Below are positions 25,801 through 35,108 of a DNA stretch of 64,000 nucleotides, one piece after another. The position numbers were made by a program, and so were the translations under genes. The stretch is from Adhaeribacter soli (GTDB lineage: Bacteria > Bacteroidota > Bacteroidia > Cytophagales > Hymenobacteraceae), in NCBI RefSeq assembly GCF_008727925.1, contig NZ_VTWT01000001.1, positions 682,001-746,000 on the forward strand, read 5' to 3'. Position 1 is the first letter of the stretch, and every line of letters begins with the position of its first letter. Under the pieces are notes generated by a model. The model did no database searches, was not told the DNA's origin, and saw only the letters and a list, made by a program, of their open reading frames with translations.

Positions 25801-28573
25801 GGTAACCCGTGTGGCCCTTGAAGTGGGTACCGAAGGAAAACTGGGCGGACAAGCATCGGTGCCAAATGTAGCCGGTGTATGGAAAGCCCTTACTGACAAC
25901 GTAAACTCCATGGCTTCCAACCTGACTTCTCAGGTACGGGATATTGCTAACGTTGCAACTTCGGTTGCTCGCGGTGACCTGAGCCAGAAAATGACGGTGG
26001 ATGTACGCGGTGAGATCTTGGAACTGAAAAACATCCTGAACCAGATGGTTGACTCGCTCAACATCTTCGCCGGTGAGGTAACCCGCGTGGCCCTTGAAGT
26101 AGGTACCGAAGGTAAACTGGGCGGTCAGGCTAATGTGCCGAACGTAGGCGGGGTATGGAAAGCCTTAACGGACAACGTAAACTCTATGGCTTCCAACCTT
26201 ACTCTTCAGGTACGGGATATTGCCAACGTAACGACCTCGGTAGCGCGCGGCGACTTAAGCCAGAAAATTACCATCGATGTAAAAGGCGAACTCCTTCAGC
26301 TGAAAGAGAATATCAACCAGATGGTGGATTCCCTGAACATCTTTGCCGACGAGGTAACCCGCGTGGCGCTGGAAGTAGGTACCGAAGGAAAACTGGGTGG
26401 CCAGGCCAATGTGCCGAACGTAGGCGGGGTTTGGAAAGGCTTAACCGACAATGTAAACTCTATGGCTTCCAACCTGACCCTTCAGGTACGGGATATTGCC
26501 AACGTTGCGACTGCAGTTGCGCGCGGTGACCTGAGCCAGAAAATGACGGTGGATGTAAGAGGCGAAATCTTAGAACTGAAAAACATCCTGAACCAGATGG
26601 TGGACTCCCTGAACATCTTTGCGGATGAGGTAACCCGGGTGGCACGTGAGGTAGGTACCGAAGGTAAACTGGGCGGACAGGCTTCGGTGCCGAAAGTTCG
26701 GGGAACCTGGAAAGAACTCACCGACAACGTAAACACCATGGCTTCTAACCTGACCTTACAGGTACGGGATATTGCCAACGTTGCAACCGCAGTTGCGCGT
26801 GGTGATCTGAGCCAGAAAATGACGGTGGAAGTAAAAGGTGAGATCCTGGATCTGAAGAACATCCTGAACCAGATGGTTGACTCGCTCAACATTTTTGCCG
26901 GCGAGGTAACCCGCGTGGCGCTTGAAGTGGGTACGGAAGGTAAATTGGGTGGACAAGCTTCGGTGCCGAACGTAGCCGGGGTTTGGAAAGACCTGACCGA
27001 CAACGTAAACACCATGGCGGCCAACCTGACCATTCAGGTACGCGGCATCATCAAGATCGTAACGGCGGTATCGAAAGGTGACCTAACCCAGAAACTGATC
27101 CTGGAAGCCCGTGGCGAAGTAGCCGACCTGGCAGCCACCATCAACAGCATGGTGGACGACCTGAACCGCCTGGCGGGTGAGGTTAGCCGGGTGGCCAGAG
27201 TAGCAGGGGTGGAAGGCAAACTGACCGAACGTGCTGCAGTGCACGGGGTAGGCGGTAGCTGGAAAGAACTCGTAGATACACTCAACGACCTGCTGGAATC
27301 CATCGTAACGCCGGTACTGGAAGTATCCCGGATCGTGCGGGCCATTTCCGAAGGTGATCTTACTCAGAAAGTGGAAATCCATACAGCCGGCGATATTCTT
27401 TCCATGTCGAATGCCTTGAACATGGCGGTAGACAACCTGAATACGCTCTTGGGCGAGATCAACGAAAGCTCGCTCGTGGTAGGTTCTTCTTCCGAAGAAA
27501 TGGCAGCGAAAGGGCTGGAAATGAGCCGGATCACGGTAGATGTTTCCCTCTCTATGCAGCAAATGGCGGAAGGTGCGCAAAACCAGGCCTTAAAAACCGA
27601 CCAGGCCTTTAAGCTGATCGAAGAGATCATGAAAGCAACGAAGGAAACGGCCGGTAAAGCAGACGTAGTGAACAAGGCGGCGATCCTGGGTGAGGAAACT
27701 TCCCAGCTCGGTCTGAAAACGGTAGCAGAAGTGGTAAAAAACATGGAAGAGATCTCAACCTCGGCCGCGTTAACTTCTAAAACCATCGAAGTACTGAGTA
27801 CCCGTTCCCAGGAAATTTCGAAATCCCTGGGCGTAATCACCGACATTGCGGCGCAAACCAACTTACTGGCGCTTAACGCGGCCATCGAGGCGGCCCGAGC
27901 CGGCGAAGCAGGACGTGGTTTTGCGGTAGTAGCCGAAGAGATCCGGAAACTGGCCGAAGGCTCGCGGAAATCAGCCAACGAAATTGCAACGCTGGTTGAA
28001 GACGTGAAAAAAGATACTTCTTCGGCCGCAGCGGCGATCTCGACCATGGAAGGCCGCGTATTGAAAGGAAAGAATGCCACTTTCGAGGCATCCAGCGCTT
28101 TCAAAAACATTGCTACTTCCACCGGCGAATCGCTCCGTACGGCCCAGGATATCTTAACGGCAACGGAAGTTCAGAAAGCCTCCATCTCCGACGTAGTGAA
28201 ATACGTGGAAGAGGTGGTAGCCATTGCGGAACAAACCGCTTCCGGTACGCAACAGGTAGCCGGAACGGCCAAGCAGCTTTCCGCTTCCATGCAGGAGCTG
28301 ACCGCCTCGAGCCAGCAGCTGAACGACATTGCGGAAGACTTACAGGTAGGAATTTCGGCCTTCAAGCTGATAAATGGTAACCTGTTAATTCCGCAGGCGA
28401 AGATGGCGCGTAGAGCCCCGGTAATGCCGGTAACCGCCGCCGCAGCCAGAAGAGCAACCCCGCCACCGGCCCGTCCGGCAGCGCAAGCTCCCGAAAACCG
28501 CGCGGCTGAAGAGGCCAAGCGAACGGCTGCAAACGGACCGGCAGGAACTAAAAAAACACCTCCGAAAAAATAA
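22847..28573 (+). CDS. Giant soluble methyl-accepting chemotaxis protein with poly-HAMP array
   Basis: This 1908-residue chemoreceptor lacks any transmembrane segment or signal peptide. Residues 1-105 are Lys/Ala/Pro/Glu-rich and disordered, starting [20 protein letters not shown]. Residues 110-1535 are an unbroken HAMP array: 16 type-A units ([20 protein letters not shown] style) alternate with 15 type-B units (EVTRVAxEVGxEGxLGGQA, then WKxLTDNVN), in a 92-residue period with no indels. Residues 1535-1850 are the MCP signalling hairpin, with tip [20 protein letters not shown]. The last 55 residues are Pro/Ala-rich with no CheR-binding pentapeptide visible. The HAMP units match the fungal Nik1/Os-1 type. 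It should work in the cytoplasm with CheA and CheW. Confidence 0.93.
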   Translation: MALGKNMKLNKDKLIGKAGKEETPAMPENAASVENTDAPAPSPNPAPEGKAEKVSPAGNADTRKNTPATLAADQKSAPEVRSRGTSGNGKKTKGEEAMDINSDIYLNEQLNKVLYALDAFKKGDVSVRLTKQNNDIFAEIAEAYNSMVEMIGGVGGEVSRISKVAGVEGNLKARASAENASGFWKDMINNINGLVDSIAVPVLEVGKVLKNISRGNLDETFQIPVSGDFKVMAETINRTIDNLNIFAGEVTRVALEVGTEGKLGGQASVPNVAGIWKDLTDNVNYMASNLTGQVRNIAEVATSVARGDLSQKITVNVKGEMLQLKENINQMVDSLNIFADEVTRVAREVGTEGKLGGQAKVPNVGGVWKELTDNVNTMASNLTSQMRDIANVATAVAKGDLTQKITVNVKGEFLELKENINQMVDSLNIFGDEVTRVAREVGTEGKLGGQANVPNVAGTWKELTDNVNTMASNLTSQMRDIANVATAVAKGDLTQKITVNVRGELAELKENINQMVDSLNIFGDEVTRVAREVGNEGILGGQANVPNVAGVWKALTDNVNSMAGNLTGQVRNIAEVTTAVANGDLSKKITVDVRGEMLQLKENINQMVDSLNIFAGEVTRVAREVGSEGKLGGQAEVPNVAGVWKDLTDNVNSMAGNLTGQVRNIAEVTTAVANGDLSKKITVDVRGEMLQLKENINQMVDSLNIFAGEVTRVAREVGTEGILGGQANVPNVGGVWKGLTDNVNYMAGNLTGQVRNIAEVTTAVANGDLSKKITVDVKGEMLQLKENINQMVDSLNIFAGEVTRVALEVGTEGKLGGQANVPNVGGVWKALTDNVNYMAGNLTGQVRNIADVTTAVANGDLSKKITVDVKGEMLQMKNTINTMVDQLNAFASEVTRVAREVGTEGKLGGQADVKGVSGTWKDLTDNVNYMAGNLTGQVRNIAEVTTAVANGDLSKKITVDVKGEMLQLKENINQMVDSLNIFAGEVTRVALEVGTEGKLGGQASVPNVAGVWKALTDNVNSMASNLTSQVRDIANVATSVARGDLSQKMTVDVRGEILELKNILNQMVDSLNIFAGEVTRVALEVGTEGKLGGQANVPNVGGVWKALTDNVNSMASNLTLQVRDIANVTTSVARGDLSQKITIDVKGELLQLKENINQMVDSLNIFADEVTRVALEVGTEGKLGGQANVPNVGGVWKGLTDNVNSMASNLTLQVRDIANVATAVARGDLSQKMTVDVRGEILELKNILNQMVDSLNIFADEVTRVAREVGTEGKLGGQASVPKVRGTWKELTDNVNTMASNLTLQVRDIANVATAVARGDLSQKMTVEVKGEILDLKNILNQMVDSLNIFAGEVTRVALEVGTEGKLGGQASVPNVAGVWKDLTDNVNTMAANLTIQVRGIIKIVTAVSKGDLTQKLILEARGEVADLAATINSMVDDLNRLAGEVSRVARVAGVEGKLTERAAVHGVGGSWKELVDTLNDLLESIVTPVLEVSRIVRAISEGDLTQKVEIHTAGDILSMSNALNMAVDNLNTLLGEINESSLVVGSSSEEMAAKGLEMSRITVDVSLSMQQMAEGAQNQALKTDQAFKLIEEIMKATKETAGKADVVNKAAILGEETSQLGLKTVAEVVKNMEEISTSAALTSKTIEVLSTRSQEISKSLGVITDIAAQTNLLALNAAIEAARAGEAGRGFAVVAEEIRKLAEGSRKSANEIATLVEDVKKDTSSAAAAISTMEGRVLKGKNATFEASSAFKNIATSTGESLRTAQDILTATEVQKASISDVVKYVEEVVAIAEQTASGTQQVAGTAKQLSASMQELTASSQQLNDIAEDLQVGISAFKLINGNLLIPQAKMARRAPVMPVTAAAARRATPPPARPAAQAPENRAAEEAKRTAANGPAGTKKTPPKK
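23170..27450 (+). repeat. 276-nt tandem coding repeat (HAMP array DNA)
   Basis: The codons for Glu-Val-(Thr/Ser)-Arg occur at 23315, 23591, 23867 and every 276 nt to 27179, i.e. 15 copies with perfect spacing. Repeats differ mostly at third codon positions and at a few residues (Asp/Gly before EVTRVA, Arg/Leu after it). The copy at 25522 differs most from its neighbours. Collapse or expansion by recombination is plausible. Confidence 0.9.
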
Positions 28574-28587
28574 GGAGAACCAAGTAA

Positions 28588-29106
28588 ATGAATAAGCAAC
28601 AGAACCCCGAAGAAATTTCCGAACAGAAGGACGTAACGGTTGAATCCACCGTCCATCTGATCGTATTCAGGTTAGGTTCAGAGGAATACGGCATCCGGAT
28701 AGAGCAGGTAAAGGAAGTAACCATTACCCCCGAAATTACCCGGATGCCCAAAACTCCCGGTTTTATTAAAGGCGTGGCCAATATCCGTGGGGAGATCATT
28801 GCCATTATGGACCTGGAAGAACGCTTTCATATAAATGCCGGCGGGCCGGTAAGTGGTTTGGCATCCTCTTACACGCTTGCCATCGAAGCCAAAGATTATA
28901 CCATCGGAATTATTGTGCGCGACATGCCGCAATCTTTAACCATTCCGGTGTCAAAGATCGACAAGGCGCCGGCTTTTATTCAGGACCTGAACATTAACGA
29001 CAATTATATTGAAGGGATCGGGAAACTTGGCAGCCGCCTGATCATTGTGCTGGATATTTTTAAAATACTCACCCACGATGAAGTGCAGCAACTGAAAACC
29101 AGTTAA
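28588..29106 (+). CDS. cheW: Chemotaxis coupling protein CheW
   Basis: This 172-residue protein is one CheW domain. Characteristic segments are LIVFRLGSEEYGIRIEQVKEVT, ITRMPKTPGFIKGVANIRGEI and GSRLIIVLDIFKIL. CheW bridges chemoreceptor tips to the CheA regulatory domain. A strong AAGGAG Shine-Dalgarno lies 10 nt before the ATG, unusual in this window. It begins 14 nt after the receptor's stop and belongs to the same operon. Extra residues at the N-terminus (about 25) are Glu/Gln-rich. Confidence 0.95.
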   Translation: MNKQQNPEEISEQKDVTVESTVHLIVFRLGSEEYGIRIEQVKEVTITPEITRMPKTPGFIKGVANIRGEIIAIMDLEERFHINAGGPVSGLASSYTLAIEAKDYTIGIIVRDMPQSLTIPVSKIDKAPAFIQDLNINDNYIEGIGKLGSRLIIVLDIFKILTHDEVQQLKTS

Positions 29107-29153
29107 ACGCTACCTTTTCCGACCTAAAAAGTAAATGCTTTAAATAGAAAACC

Positions 29154-29519
29154 ATGAAAAAGAGAATATTAATTGTTGACGACTCCTTCTATATGCGTAC
29201 CATGCTGAAAAACATGCTTACGGATGCCGGATACGAAGTAGTAGGAGAAGCCCCTAACGGCCAGACTGCCCTGGAACTTGCCAAAGAAACCAAACCCGAT
29301 CTGGTTACCTTAGACGTAATTCTGCCGGATAATACCGGACTGGATGTGCTGAAAGGCATTAAGAAAGATCAGCCGGATATGAAGGTGGTAATTGTAAGTG
29401 CCGTGGGCCAGGAGGTGATCGTGAACGAAGCGATCGAGAACGGCGCGCTGGCTTATATTGTAAAGCCTTTTTCGGAAGAAAAAGTGTTGGAAACGGTAGG
29501 GAATGCTCTGAAAGAGTAG
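29154..29519 (+). CDS. cheY: CheY-like response regulator
   Basis: This 121-residue single receiver domain has a complete active site: D9-D10 (ILIVDDS), phosphoacceptor D54 (LVTLDVILPD), S82 (VIVSAVG) and K104 (YIVKPF). No output domain follows. The switch Tyr appears as YIVKPF (Y101). It should be phosphorylated by the CheA encoded 1.1 kb downstream and dephosphorylated by the CheC encoded last in the operon. The target is not evident: no flagellar or pilus genes are in the window. Confidence 0.94.
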   Translation: MKKRILIVDDSFYMRTMLKNMLTDAGYEVVGEAPNGQTALELAKETKPDLVTLDVILPDNTGLDVLKGIKKDQPDMKVVIVSAVGQEVIVNEAIENGALAYIVKPFSEEKVLETVGNALKE

Positions 29520-29569
29520 GTAGAAGGACGATAAGCATTTTTTAGCTCATCCGGAAGAAGCAGGTTTTC

Positions 29570-30667
29570 GTGGTACTTAATTCACCCAAGCTTAAAGTTA
29601 TAATCGCCGACAGTTCCAATTACTCCCGGCTGGTGCTCTCCAACATGGTGCAGGCCCAGCCCGACCTGGAGGTATTGGATACGGCAGCCGACGGCCTTGC
29701 GCTTATGGCCTCCTTGCGCCGTCACCGGCCCGATGTGGTCCTGGCCGATTTCGGGCAGCCGGAAGATAGCCACTTTATGTTCCTGAGGCGCATGCACCAG
29801 GAAACCGGGGTACCGGTCCTGATGCTGTTCGACCAGGAAAGCAAACCGGCCAGCAATTTGGGGTTTGCCGGGTTGGGGGTGTACGATTATATTCTGAAAC
29901 CGGCCCATAAGTTGCAGCCAAAACTACGGGAAGTGCAGGGCGAGATCCTAGATAAGATAAGGGCAGTGCGCAAACCCAAATTCGTTTCTACTTTTTCTTA
30001 TCCGGCGTCTGCCTTTTTAGTACCAAAAAAGGAATTTATTCCGGAGAAACCGAAAGCAGTAATTGTGATCGGGGCTTCTACCGGAGGTACCCAGGCTATA
30101 GAAAAAATAGTATCCGGACTGGACGAAAAACTCGATGCTTGTGTACTGATTGCGGTGCATTTGCCTGCCGGTTTTACCCGTTCTTTTGCCAAACGATTGC
30201 AAACACTTACGCCGCTTAAAGTGGTGGAAGGTAAACTGGGAACAAGGTTGCTGAAAGGGAAAATAATTATTGCGCCGGGCGGAAAAAACATGATCGTGCT
30301 GCCGGAGATCGGGAAACAGGACAGTTTTAAAATTAATTTTGAGGCCGGTGCGGCCGATGAATTTAACCGCCCTTCGGTGGACATGCTCATGAAATCGGTG
30401 GCAAAGCATTGCGGTCCGAAATCATTGGGAATTGTGCTTACCGGCATGGGTAAAGACGGTACCGAAGGCATGGAAGCCCTGCAGAAGGCCGGTGGATTAA
30501 CCCTGGCGCAGGACCAGGCTTCGAGCGTAATTTTCGGCATGGCCAAGTCGGCAATCGACAACGGGCATGTTTCTTATGTACGTTCCCTAATGCGGATACC
30601 GGCATTTATAAACAAATTTGCAGCCGAATTACCGGTTGCCGGCTTAGCTTTGCATAAAGGCAATTAA
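29570..30667 (+). CDS. cheB: Chemotaxis protein-glutamate methylesterase CheB
   Basis: This 365-residue protein, starting with GTG, has an N-terminal receiver (1-125), a linker and a C-terminal methylesterase. The esterase triad is intact: S170 in VIGASTGG, His in IAVHLPAGF and Asp in GMGKDGTEG, and the FNRPSVDMLM helix is present. The receiver is odd: it keeps D14, D60 and K110, but the Ser/Thr that normally follows strand 4 is Phe87 (VLMLFDQ). Phosphorylation may be weak or the switch altered. The stop overlaps the CheA ATG (TAATG), so translation is coupled. No CheR methyltransferase gene occurs in the window. Confidence 0.93.
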   Translation: MVLNSPKLKVIIADSSNYSRLVLSNMVQAQPDLEVLDTAADGLALMASLRRHRPDVVLADFGQPEDSHFMFLRRMHQETGVPVLMLFDQESKPASNLGFAGLGVYDYILKPAHKLQPKLREVQGEILDKIRAVRKPKFVSTFSYPASAFLVPKKEFIPEKPKAVIVIGASTGGTQAIEKIVSGLDEKLDACVLIAVHLPAGFTRSFAKRLQTLTPLKVVEGKLGTRLLKGKIIIAPGGKNMIVLPEIGKQDSFKINFEAGAADEFNRPSVDMLMKSVAKHCGPKSLGIVLTGMGKDGTEGMEALQKAGGLTLAQDQASSVIFGMAKSAIDNGHVSYVRSLMRIPAFINKFAAELPVAGLALHKGN

Positions 30668-32325
30668 TGAAATCGAGAGAACAGGAATATAAGGAAATTT
30701 TTATTGCCGAAGCGCTTGAGTACTACGACGCTTTGAGCCGCCACATCAGCGAGCTCGAAAAAGCGCCGAAGGACGAAAAGATTCTGGCTGAAATATTTCG
30801 TTTGTTGCATAACCTGAAAGCCAATGCCAAGGCTATCGGTTTTATCAATATTTCCGATGTATCGCATAAGCTAGAAACAGCTTTCGGCCTGATCCGCAAC
30901 AAGGAACTTGCCTTCAGCGACAATGTGGTGAATGTACTCTTCGACGGCATCGATTTGCTGGGGGAGATGATCACCAACATCGATAACCCGAATTACAAAG
31001 AAACCAGCAACGAGGTATTGCTTCGCAACCTCGATGTAATTATTGAGTCGGCCGATGGCGCTATGCCGACGGCCGAAAACGGCCCGTTGGAAGTAACCAA
31101 AGTGCAGCGCGAATTCACTGCCAAAAACCTGTCGCTTTCCGAGCTCATTTATATCCAGATCAAAAAGCTGGACCACATGATGAATCTGGTAGGCGAGCTG
31201 ATCATCGACCGCGACCGGATCTTATCAATCAGCAAGGACCTCGATAACCCGGACCTGATCTCGGTAAGTTCGCACCTGTACCGGATCACAGACGAGCTGC
31301 AATTCAGCGTAATGGATGCGCGACTGGTAAACGTGGGATCTTTGTTCAACAAGTTTCCCCGGATCGTGCGGGATATTGCCGTAGCCGAAAACAAGCAGAT
31401 TCACCTCGATATAACGGGTCAGGATATCCAGATCGACCGGAATATCCTCCAAATCATTACCGATTCGCTTTTGCACCTGATGCGTAACGCCATTACGCAC
31501 GGCATCGAAAACCCGGAGGTAAGAACAAAGAAAGGCAAACCTGCTTCCGGCAATGTCTGGCTTTCGGCCCAAAATGACCGCGATATGGTTAATATCAAAC
31601 TTCGCGACGACGGGAAAGGCATAGACCTGAACGAAATTAAAAGTGCCATTGTAAGACAGAATTACCTGTCGGCGGATGTGGTAAAAGACTTGCGCGACAA
31701 TGAAGTGCTTTCTTATATCTTTGAACCCGGTTTTTCCCTGGCCAAGGAGATCACGGAATTTTCCGGCCGGGGCGTAGGGCTGGACGTAGTAAAAAACGCC
31801 ATCGATTCAATTGGCGGCCGGGTACACGTAGATTCACAGCAGGGGAAAGGCACCACCTTTACCATGCATTTGCCTACTTCCATTGCAGTTAAAGGCGCGC
31901 TGTTGTTTGAAGTAGCCGGCGGCTTTTTTGCCATTCCGCTCATGCATACCGATTCGGTGGTTTCGCTGCCGAAAAACAGACTACATGAAGTCGGCGACAT
32001 GCTCGTGGCCGACATTATGAACGAAACAATTTCGATTGTTTACCTGGATGAACTTCTGAATGCGCCCGAAGGCATGATGCAGCTGGGCAATAAAAATATT
32101 CTGAAAGGCGACGAGCAAAACATTATAATTGTAACTTACAATAACCGGAAGCTGGGCCTTATTGTAGATAAGTTGCTCCGCCAACAGGATATTGTGATTA
32201 AACCGCTAAATAAACCGGTAGATAATATCGATATTTACGGAGGCGTTACCTTATTAGGTACCGGAAAGGTTTGCCTGGTGCTCGATGTACCGGCCATTAC
32301 CCGATATTTTATCGGGAAGCGTTAG
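30667..32325 (+). CDS. cheA: Chemotaxis histidine kinase CheA (short form)
   Basis: This 552-residue kinase contains an Hpt domain (P1) with phospho-acceptor H48 in LLHNLKANAKAIGF, the P3 dimerisation helices (IKKLDHMMNLVGELII), the GHKL ATPase P4 (N box HLMRNAITHGIENP, G1 DDGKGID, G2 GRGVGLDVVKNAID) and the CheW-like P5 domain to the end. There is no room for a P2 CheY-binding domain between P1 and P3 (about 70 residues of linker only), which suggests slower or different transfer to CheY and CheB. It starts by overlapping the CheB stop by 1 nt. Confidence 0.95.
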   Translation: MKSREQEYKEIFIAEALEYYDALSRHISELEKAPKDEKILAEIFRLLHNLKANAKAIGFINISDVSHKLETAFGLIRNKELAFSDNVVNVLFDGIDLLGEMITNIDNPNYKETSNEVLLRNLDVIIESADGAMPTAENGPLEVTKVQREFTAKNLSLSELIYIQIKKLDHMMNLVGELIIDRDRILSISKDLDNPDLISVSSHLYRITDELQFSVMDARLVNVGSLFNKFPRIVRDIAVAENKQIHLDITGQDIQIDRNILQIITDSLLHLMRNAITHGIENPEVRTKKGKPASGNVWLSAQNDRDMVNIKLRDDGKGIDLNEIKSAIVRQNYLSADVVKDLRDNEVLSYIFEPGFSLAKEITEFSGRGVGLDVVKNAIDSIGGRVHVDSQQGKGTTFTMHLPTSIAVKGALLFEVAGGFFAIPLMHTDSVVSLPKNRLHEVGDMLVADIMNETISIVYLDELLNAPEGMMQLGNKNILKGDEQNIIIVTYNNRKLGLIVDKLLRQQDIVIKPLNKPVDNIDIYGGVTLLGTGKVCLVLDVPAITRYFIGKR

Positions 32326-32374
32326 GAAAGTGGCCGGCAGCAAAGCGGCATTGTTTTATTAAAAAGTAAGATCC

Positions 32375-33016
32375 ATGGAACTTCAAGTATCTGAACTGGA
32401 AAAAGACATAATAAAGGAAATTTTAAACATTGGCCTGGCCCGGGCGGCAGATTCGTTTGCCGTAATTGCCAAGGACATTGTTTTGCTCAAAGTTCCGGAC
32501 TTACAACTTACCGAACCCAAAGAGATCCTGCAGCTGGTTACAAATTTCGAAGCCACGCACGTTATCATTCAGTCCGATATCAAGGGCGATTTTAACGGCT
32601 CTACGCTCATGCTTTTCTCCGACGACCAAATCGAACGGCTTAGCAAGGTGTGCCTGAACCTGGAATATAAATTCGACGGCGAACTTTCCGACATGCAGGA
32701 ATCGCTTTTGCTGGAGATCAGCAACATTATTACCGGCGCCCTTGTAACGCAATTGGCCAACATTTTAAAGGCCAGCATTTACGGCTCGCCGCCCATTGCC
32801 CCGAAAGGAAATATTGCCGATTCCCTGAAGGACATTCTGGCGCATCACCCGCTGTTCCAGCCAATGGTTTTTACGGTAATTACTCAATTCACCAATTTCA
32901 CCAAAGTGGTAGAATTGCCGCTCATGATCTTTTTCGATACCAAAACCTTTATCAAGATCCTGGACATTATCCGGTCCTATAGCTTTATTGAAGAAGGTAA
33001 AAAGGAATCCCTATAA
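32375..33016 (+). CDS. cheC: CheC-family CheY-P phosphatase
   Basis: This 213-residue protein has two exact copies of the CheC/CheX phosphatase motif [DS]-x3-E-x2-N-x22-P. The first uses D11, E15, N18 and P41; the second is in QESLLLEISNIITG and ends at GSPP. Both active centres therefore look intact, as in CheC rather than the one-site CheX. CheC normally acts with CheD; no CheD is seen here. It is last in the chemosensory operon, 49 nt after cheA. It should return CheY to its resting state. Confidence 0.92.
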   Translation: MELQVSELEKDIIKEILNIGLARAADSFAVIAKDIVLLKVPDLQLTEPKEILQLVTNFEATHVIIQSDIKGDFNGSTLMLFSDDQIERLSKVCLNLEYKFDGELSDMQESLLLEISNIITGALVTQLANILKASIYGSPPIAPKGNIADSLKDILAHHPLFQPMVFTVITQFTNFTKVVELPLMIFFDTKTFIKILDIIRSYSFIEEGKKESL

Positions 33017-33097
33017 ACAAACGCTACTGTCAAATATTTACTTCTAAATTGTACCTCCCTGCATAGAAACGGTAGAAATTTCCTGTAAAAACCATCC

Positions 33098-33264
33098 TGC
33101 AAGTTTAGCGAAGCGTAACTTGTAGGTTAAAGTTTTGGTCAGTTTGTAAAGACCTTGCCTGCAAGGCAATAAAAACTGCTGCCATGAAATAGAATAGTAC
33201 CTGACTAGCAGCGTCGACCTTTACAAACCGGCTGGCAGGTTAAAGCTCCTGGGTGCAACTTGCC
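33098..33264. repeat. Nested inverted repeats in the chemosensory/polyamine gap
   Basis: GTTTGTAAAG (33142-33151) pairs with CTTTACAAAC (33219-33228). TGCAAGTT near 33098 pairs with AACTTGC near 33258. A small hairpin CCTTGCctGCAAGG lies inside, and AGGTTAAAG occurs as a direct repeat near both ends. Confidence 0.6.
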
Positions 33265-33500
33265 CTAACCGTTTCTCCTGCATCCGAATCGCGGCTATTT
33301 CAGGCTAAAATTCCTCTCCGCCGGTTTTTTCTGCATTTTCCTACCATTCATTAACTTTCTAAAGCTCTATCTCAGCTCCTTTAGCGCTTCTTGCTGCCGT
33401 ATTGCCACCCTCATATAAAGCAACCAGTTTAGGGAAATTACCATCAGAATTCCTTCATTATTAAGTAACAGGGCAAAGTTAGTTTTACACTACCCAAATT

Positions 33501-33563
33501 GTCATTCCAGATGAAGTTTATGAGTTCAGAGCACTGAATTCACAAGATTCTTCCAGAATGACA
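33501..33563. repeat. GTCATTCCAG...CCAGAATGAC palindrome
   Basis: Imperfect arms GTCATTCCAGATGAAG and TTCTTCCAGAATGACA enclose about 35 nt. It is similar in ends to the GTCATCCTGA elements at 5.7 and 18.4 kb. Confidence 0.6.
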
Positions 33564-33742
33564 GAAAAAGAATGGTTTTATTCTGTAAACTAAATTCGGC
33601 TACTTGCTTAAAGTTTCTAACAATAAGGTATTGAATGCTGAAAGCTCCGGGTAACTAAGCTTAGAACGTAGCTTTAACACTTTGCGGAATTACCATTATT
33701 TCAATTCATTTCCCGCGGAAAACAGCCCCGGAAAATCATTCC

Positions 33743-33773
33743 TTTGAATATCCCCCGATATTTCGTTTTTTTG
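33743..33773 (+). promoter_or_regulatory. Promoter of the polyamine operon
   Basis: TTTG (33743-33746), a 19-nt spacer and TTTTTTTG (33766-33773; 7 of 8 bases of TAnnTTTG). The start would be near 33780, about 44 nt before the ATG at 33824. Confidence 0.45.
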
Positions 33774-33823
33774 CGCTCTTATTTTAATTATATCCGCAAG
33801 GGATCTTAACAAACATATTGCGA

Positions 33824-35107
33824 ATGGAAGCTTTAGGAAGACATATTTTGGTGGAGTTCTACAACTGTTCTCCGGAATTAATGAATGATGTGGTGCATAT
33901 TGAAAAAAGCATGGTGGAAGCTGCCGAAACGGCCGGCGCCACGGTGATCAACAGCACATTCCATCATTTCTCGCCGTACGGCGTTTCCGGAGTGGTGGTA
34001 ATTCAGGAAAGCCACCTGGCCATTCATACCTGGCCGGAGTTTGGTTATGCCGCCGTAGACCTTTTTACCTGTGGCGATTCGGTAAATCCCTGGGTTTCCT
34101 ACCAGTTTCTGGAAAAAGCCTTCCAGGCTAGCCACGGTTCTTCCATGGAGTGCCGCCGCGGCCAGATGGGCCTTTTAGACCGCAAAGATTTTAACATCGA
34201 TGCCTTGCGGAACGTTTCGGCCAAACCGTACGACCATCCGGTTAAATTCACCCGCGATGTATGGTTTACCGAACGTGACGAGAACATTGCCTTATCCCTG
34301 AAACACGACGGCCAGCTTTACAAAAAAGAATCGCCTTTTCAGAAAGTTGAGGTTTTCGCTACGCAGGCCTACGGCAACATGCTAACCCTGGACGGTATGG
34401 TAATGTGCACCCAGAAAGATGAGTACGTGTACCACGAAATGATCACCCACGTGCCGATGCTGAGCCACGGCCGGGTGAAACGCGCCCTGGTTATTGGCGG
34501 CGGCGACGGCGGTACCGTGCGCGAATTGTTGCGCCATCCGGACCTGGAAGAAGTTGTGCTGGTAGAGATCGATGCGCTGGTAATTGAAGCCTGCAAATTG
34601 CACCTGCCGGAAACGGCTTCCGCTTTCGATCATCCGAAACTGAAACTGTTGGTAGAAGACGGTATCAAATACATTAAAGAATGTGGCGATAACGCTTTCG
34701 ACCTCATCATTGTAGACTCTGCCGATCCGGTTGGCCCGGGTGAAGGCCTGTTTACGGCTGAATTCTACAAGGAAGTTTACCGCTGCCTGACTGCAGACGG
34801 CATCATGGTTACGCAGAGCGAATCGCCGCGCTTCAACACCGAAGTTTTTGTAGAGATCTACGATTGCTATAAAGGCATTTTCGGAAAAGATAACGTGCAT
34901 TGCTATTTAGCGGCTATTCCAACGTACCCGACCGGTACCTGGAGCTTCTCTTTCTCTTCCAAAGGAAATTCCCACCCGCTGGTATTCGACCGCGAAACGG
35001 CTGCCGAATTCTCCCGCAAGAATGACCTGAATTACTACAACGAAGAGATCCACGCGGCCGCTTTCGCGCTGCCGAACTTTGTAAAACAACTGCTTAATAA
35101 GAAATAG
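33824..35107 (+). CDS. SpeD-SpeE fusion: SAM decarboxylase/spermidine synthase
   Basis: A 427-residue fusion. Residues 1-115 are a class 1b pyruvoyl SAM decarboxylase: self-cleavage at E62-S63 in [13 protein letters not shown], proton donor C83 and H68, the numbering familiar from Thermotoga SpeD. Residues 145-427 are an aminopropyltransferase, with [13 protein letters not shown] for decarboxylated [19 protein letters not shown] with the catalytic Asp, and QSESP. One chain would make decarboxylated SAM and pass it to putrescine. A TTG six nt upstream is in frame but the ATG at 33824 gives the family N-terminus. The agmatinase gene follows after 1 nt. Confidence 0.92.
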   Translation: MEALGRHILVEFYNCSPELMNDVVHIEKSMVEAAETAGATVINSTFHHFSPYGVSGVVVIQESHLAIHTWPEFGYAAVDLFTCGDSVNPWVSYQFLEKAFQASHGSSMECRRGQMGLLDRKDFNIDALRNVSAKPYDHPVKFTRDVWFTERDENIALSLKHDGQLYKKESPFQKVEVFATQAYGNMLTLDGMVMCTQKDEYVYHEMITHVPMLSHGRVKRALVIGGGDGGTVRELLRHPDLEEVVLVEIDALVIEACKLHLPETASAFDHPKLKLLVEDGIKYIKECGDNAFDLIIVDSADPVGPGEGLFTAEFYKEVYRCLTADGIMVTQSESPRFNTEVFVEIYDCYKGIFGKDNVHCYLAAIPTYPTGTWSFSFSSKGNSHPLVFDRETAAEFSRKNDLNYYNEEIHAAAFALPNFVKQLLNKK

Positions 35108-35108
35108 T

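Larger units (their letters stand above)
33017..33823. other. 807-nt gap with two inverted repeats and a promoter
   Basis: No believable gene was found on either strand. It contains nested inverted repeats (33098-33264), a GTCATTCC-type palindrome (33501-33563), and the promoter of the polyamine operon (33743-33773). Confidence 0.6.

Noticed and set aside
23174-27033. Several long minus-strand open frames opposite the HAMP array
   Set aside because: They are antisense shadows created by the tandem repeat; the plus frame carries conserved HAMP and MCP motifs.
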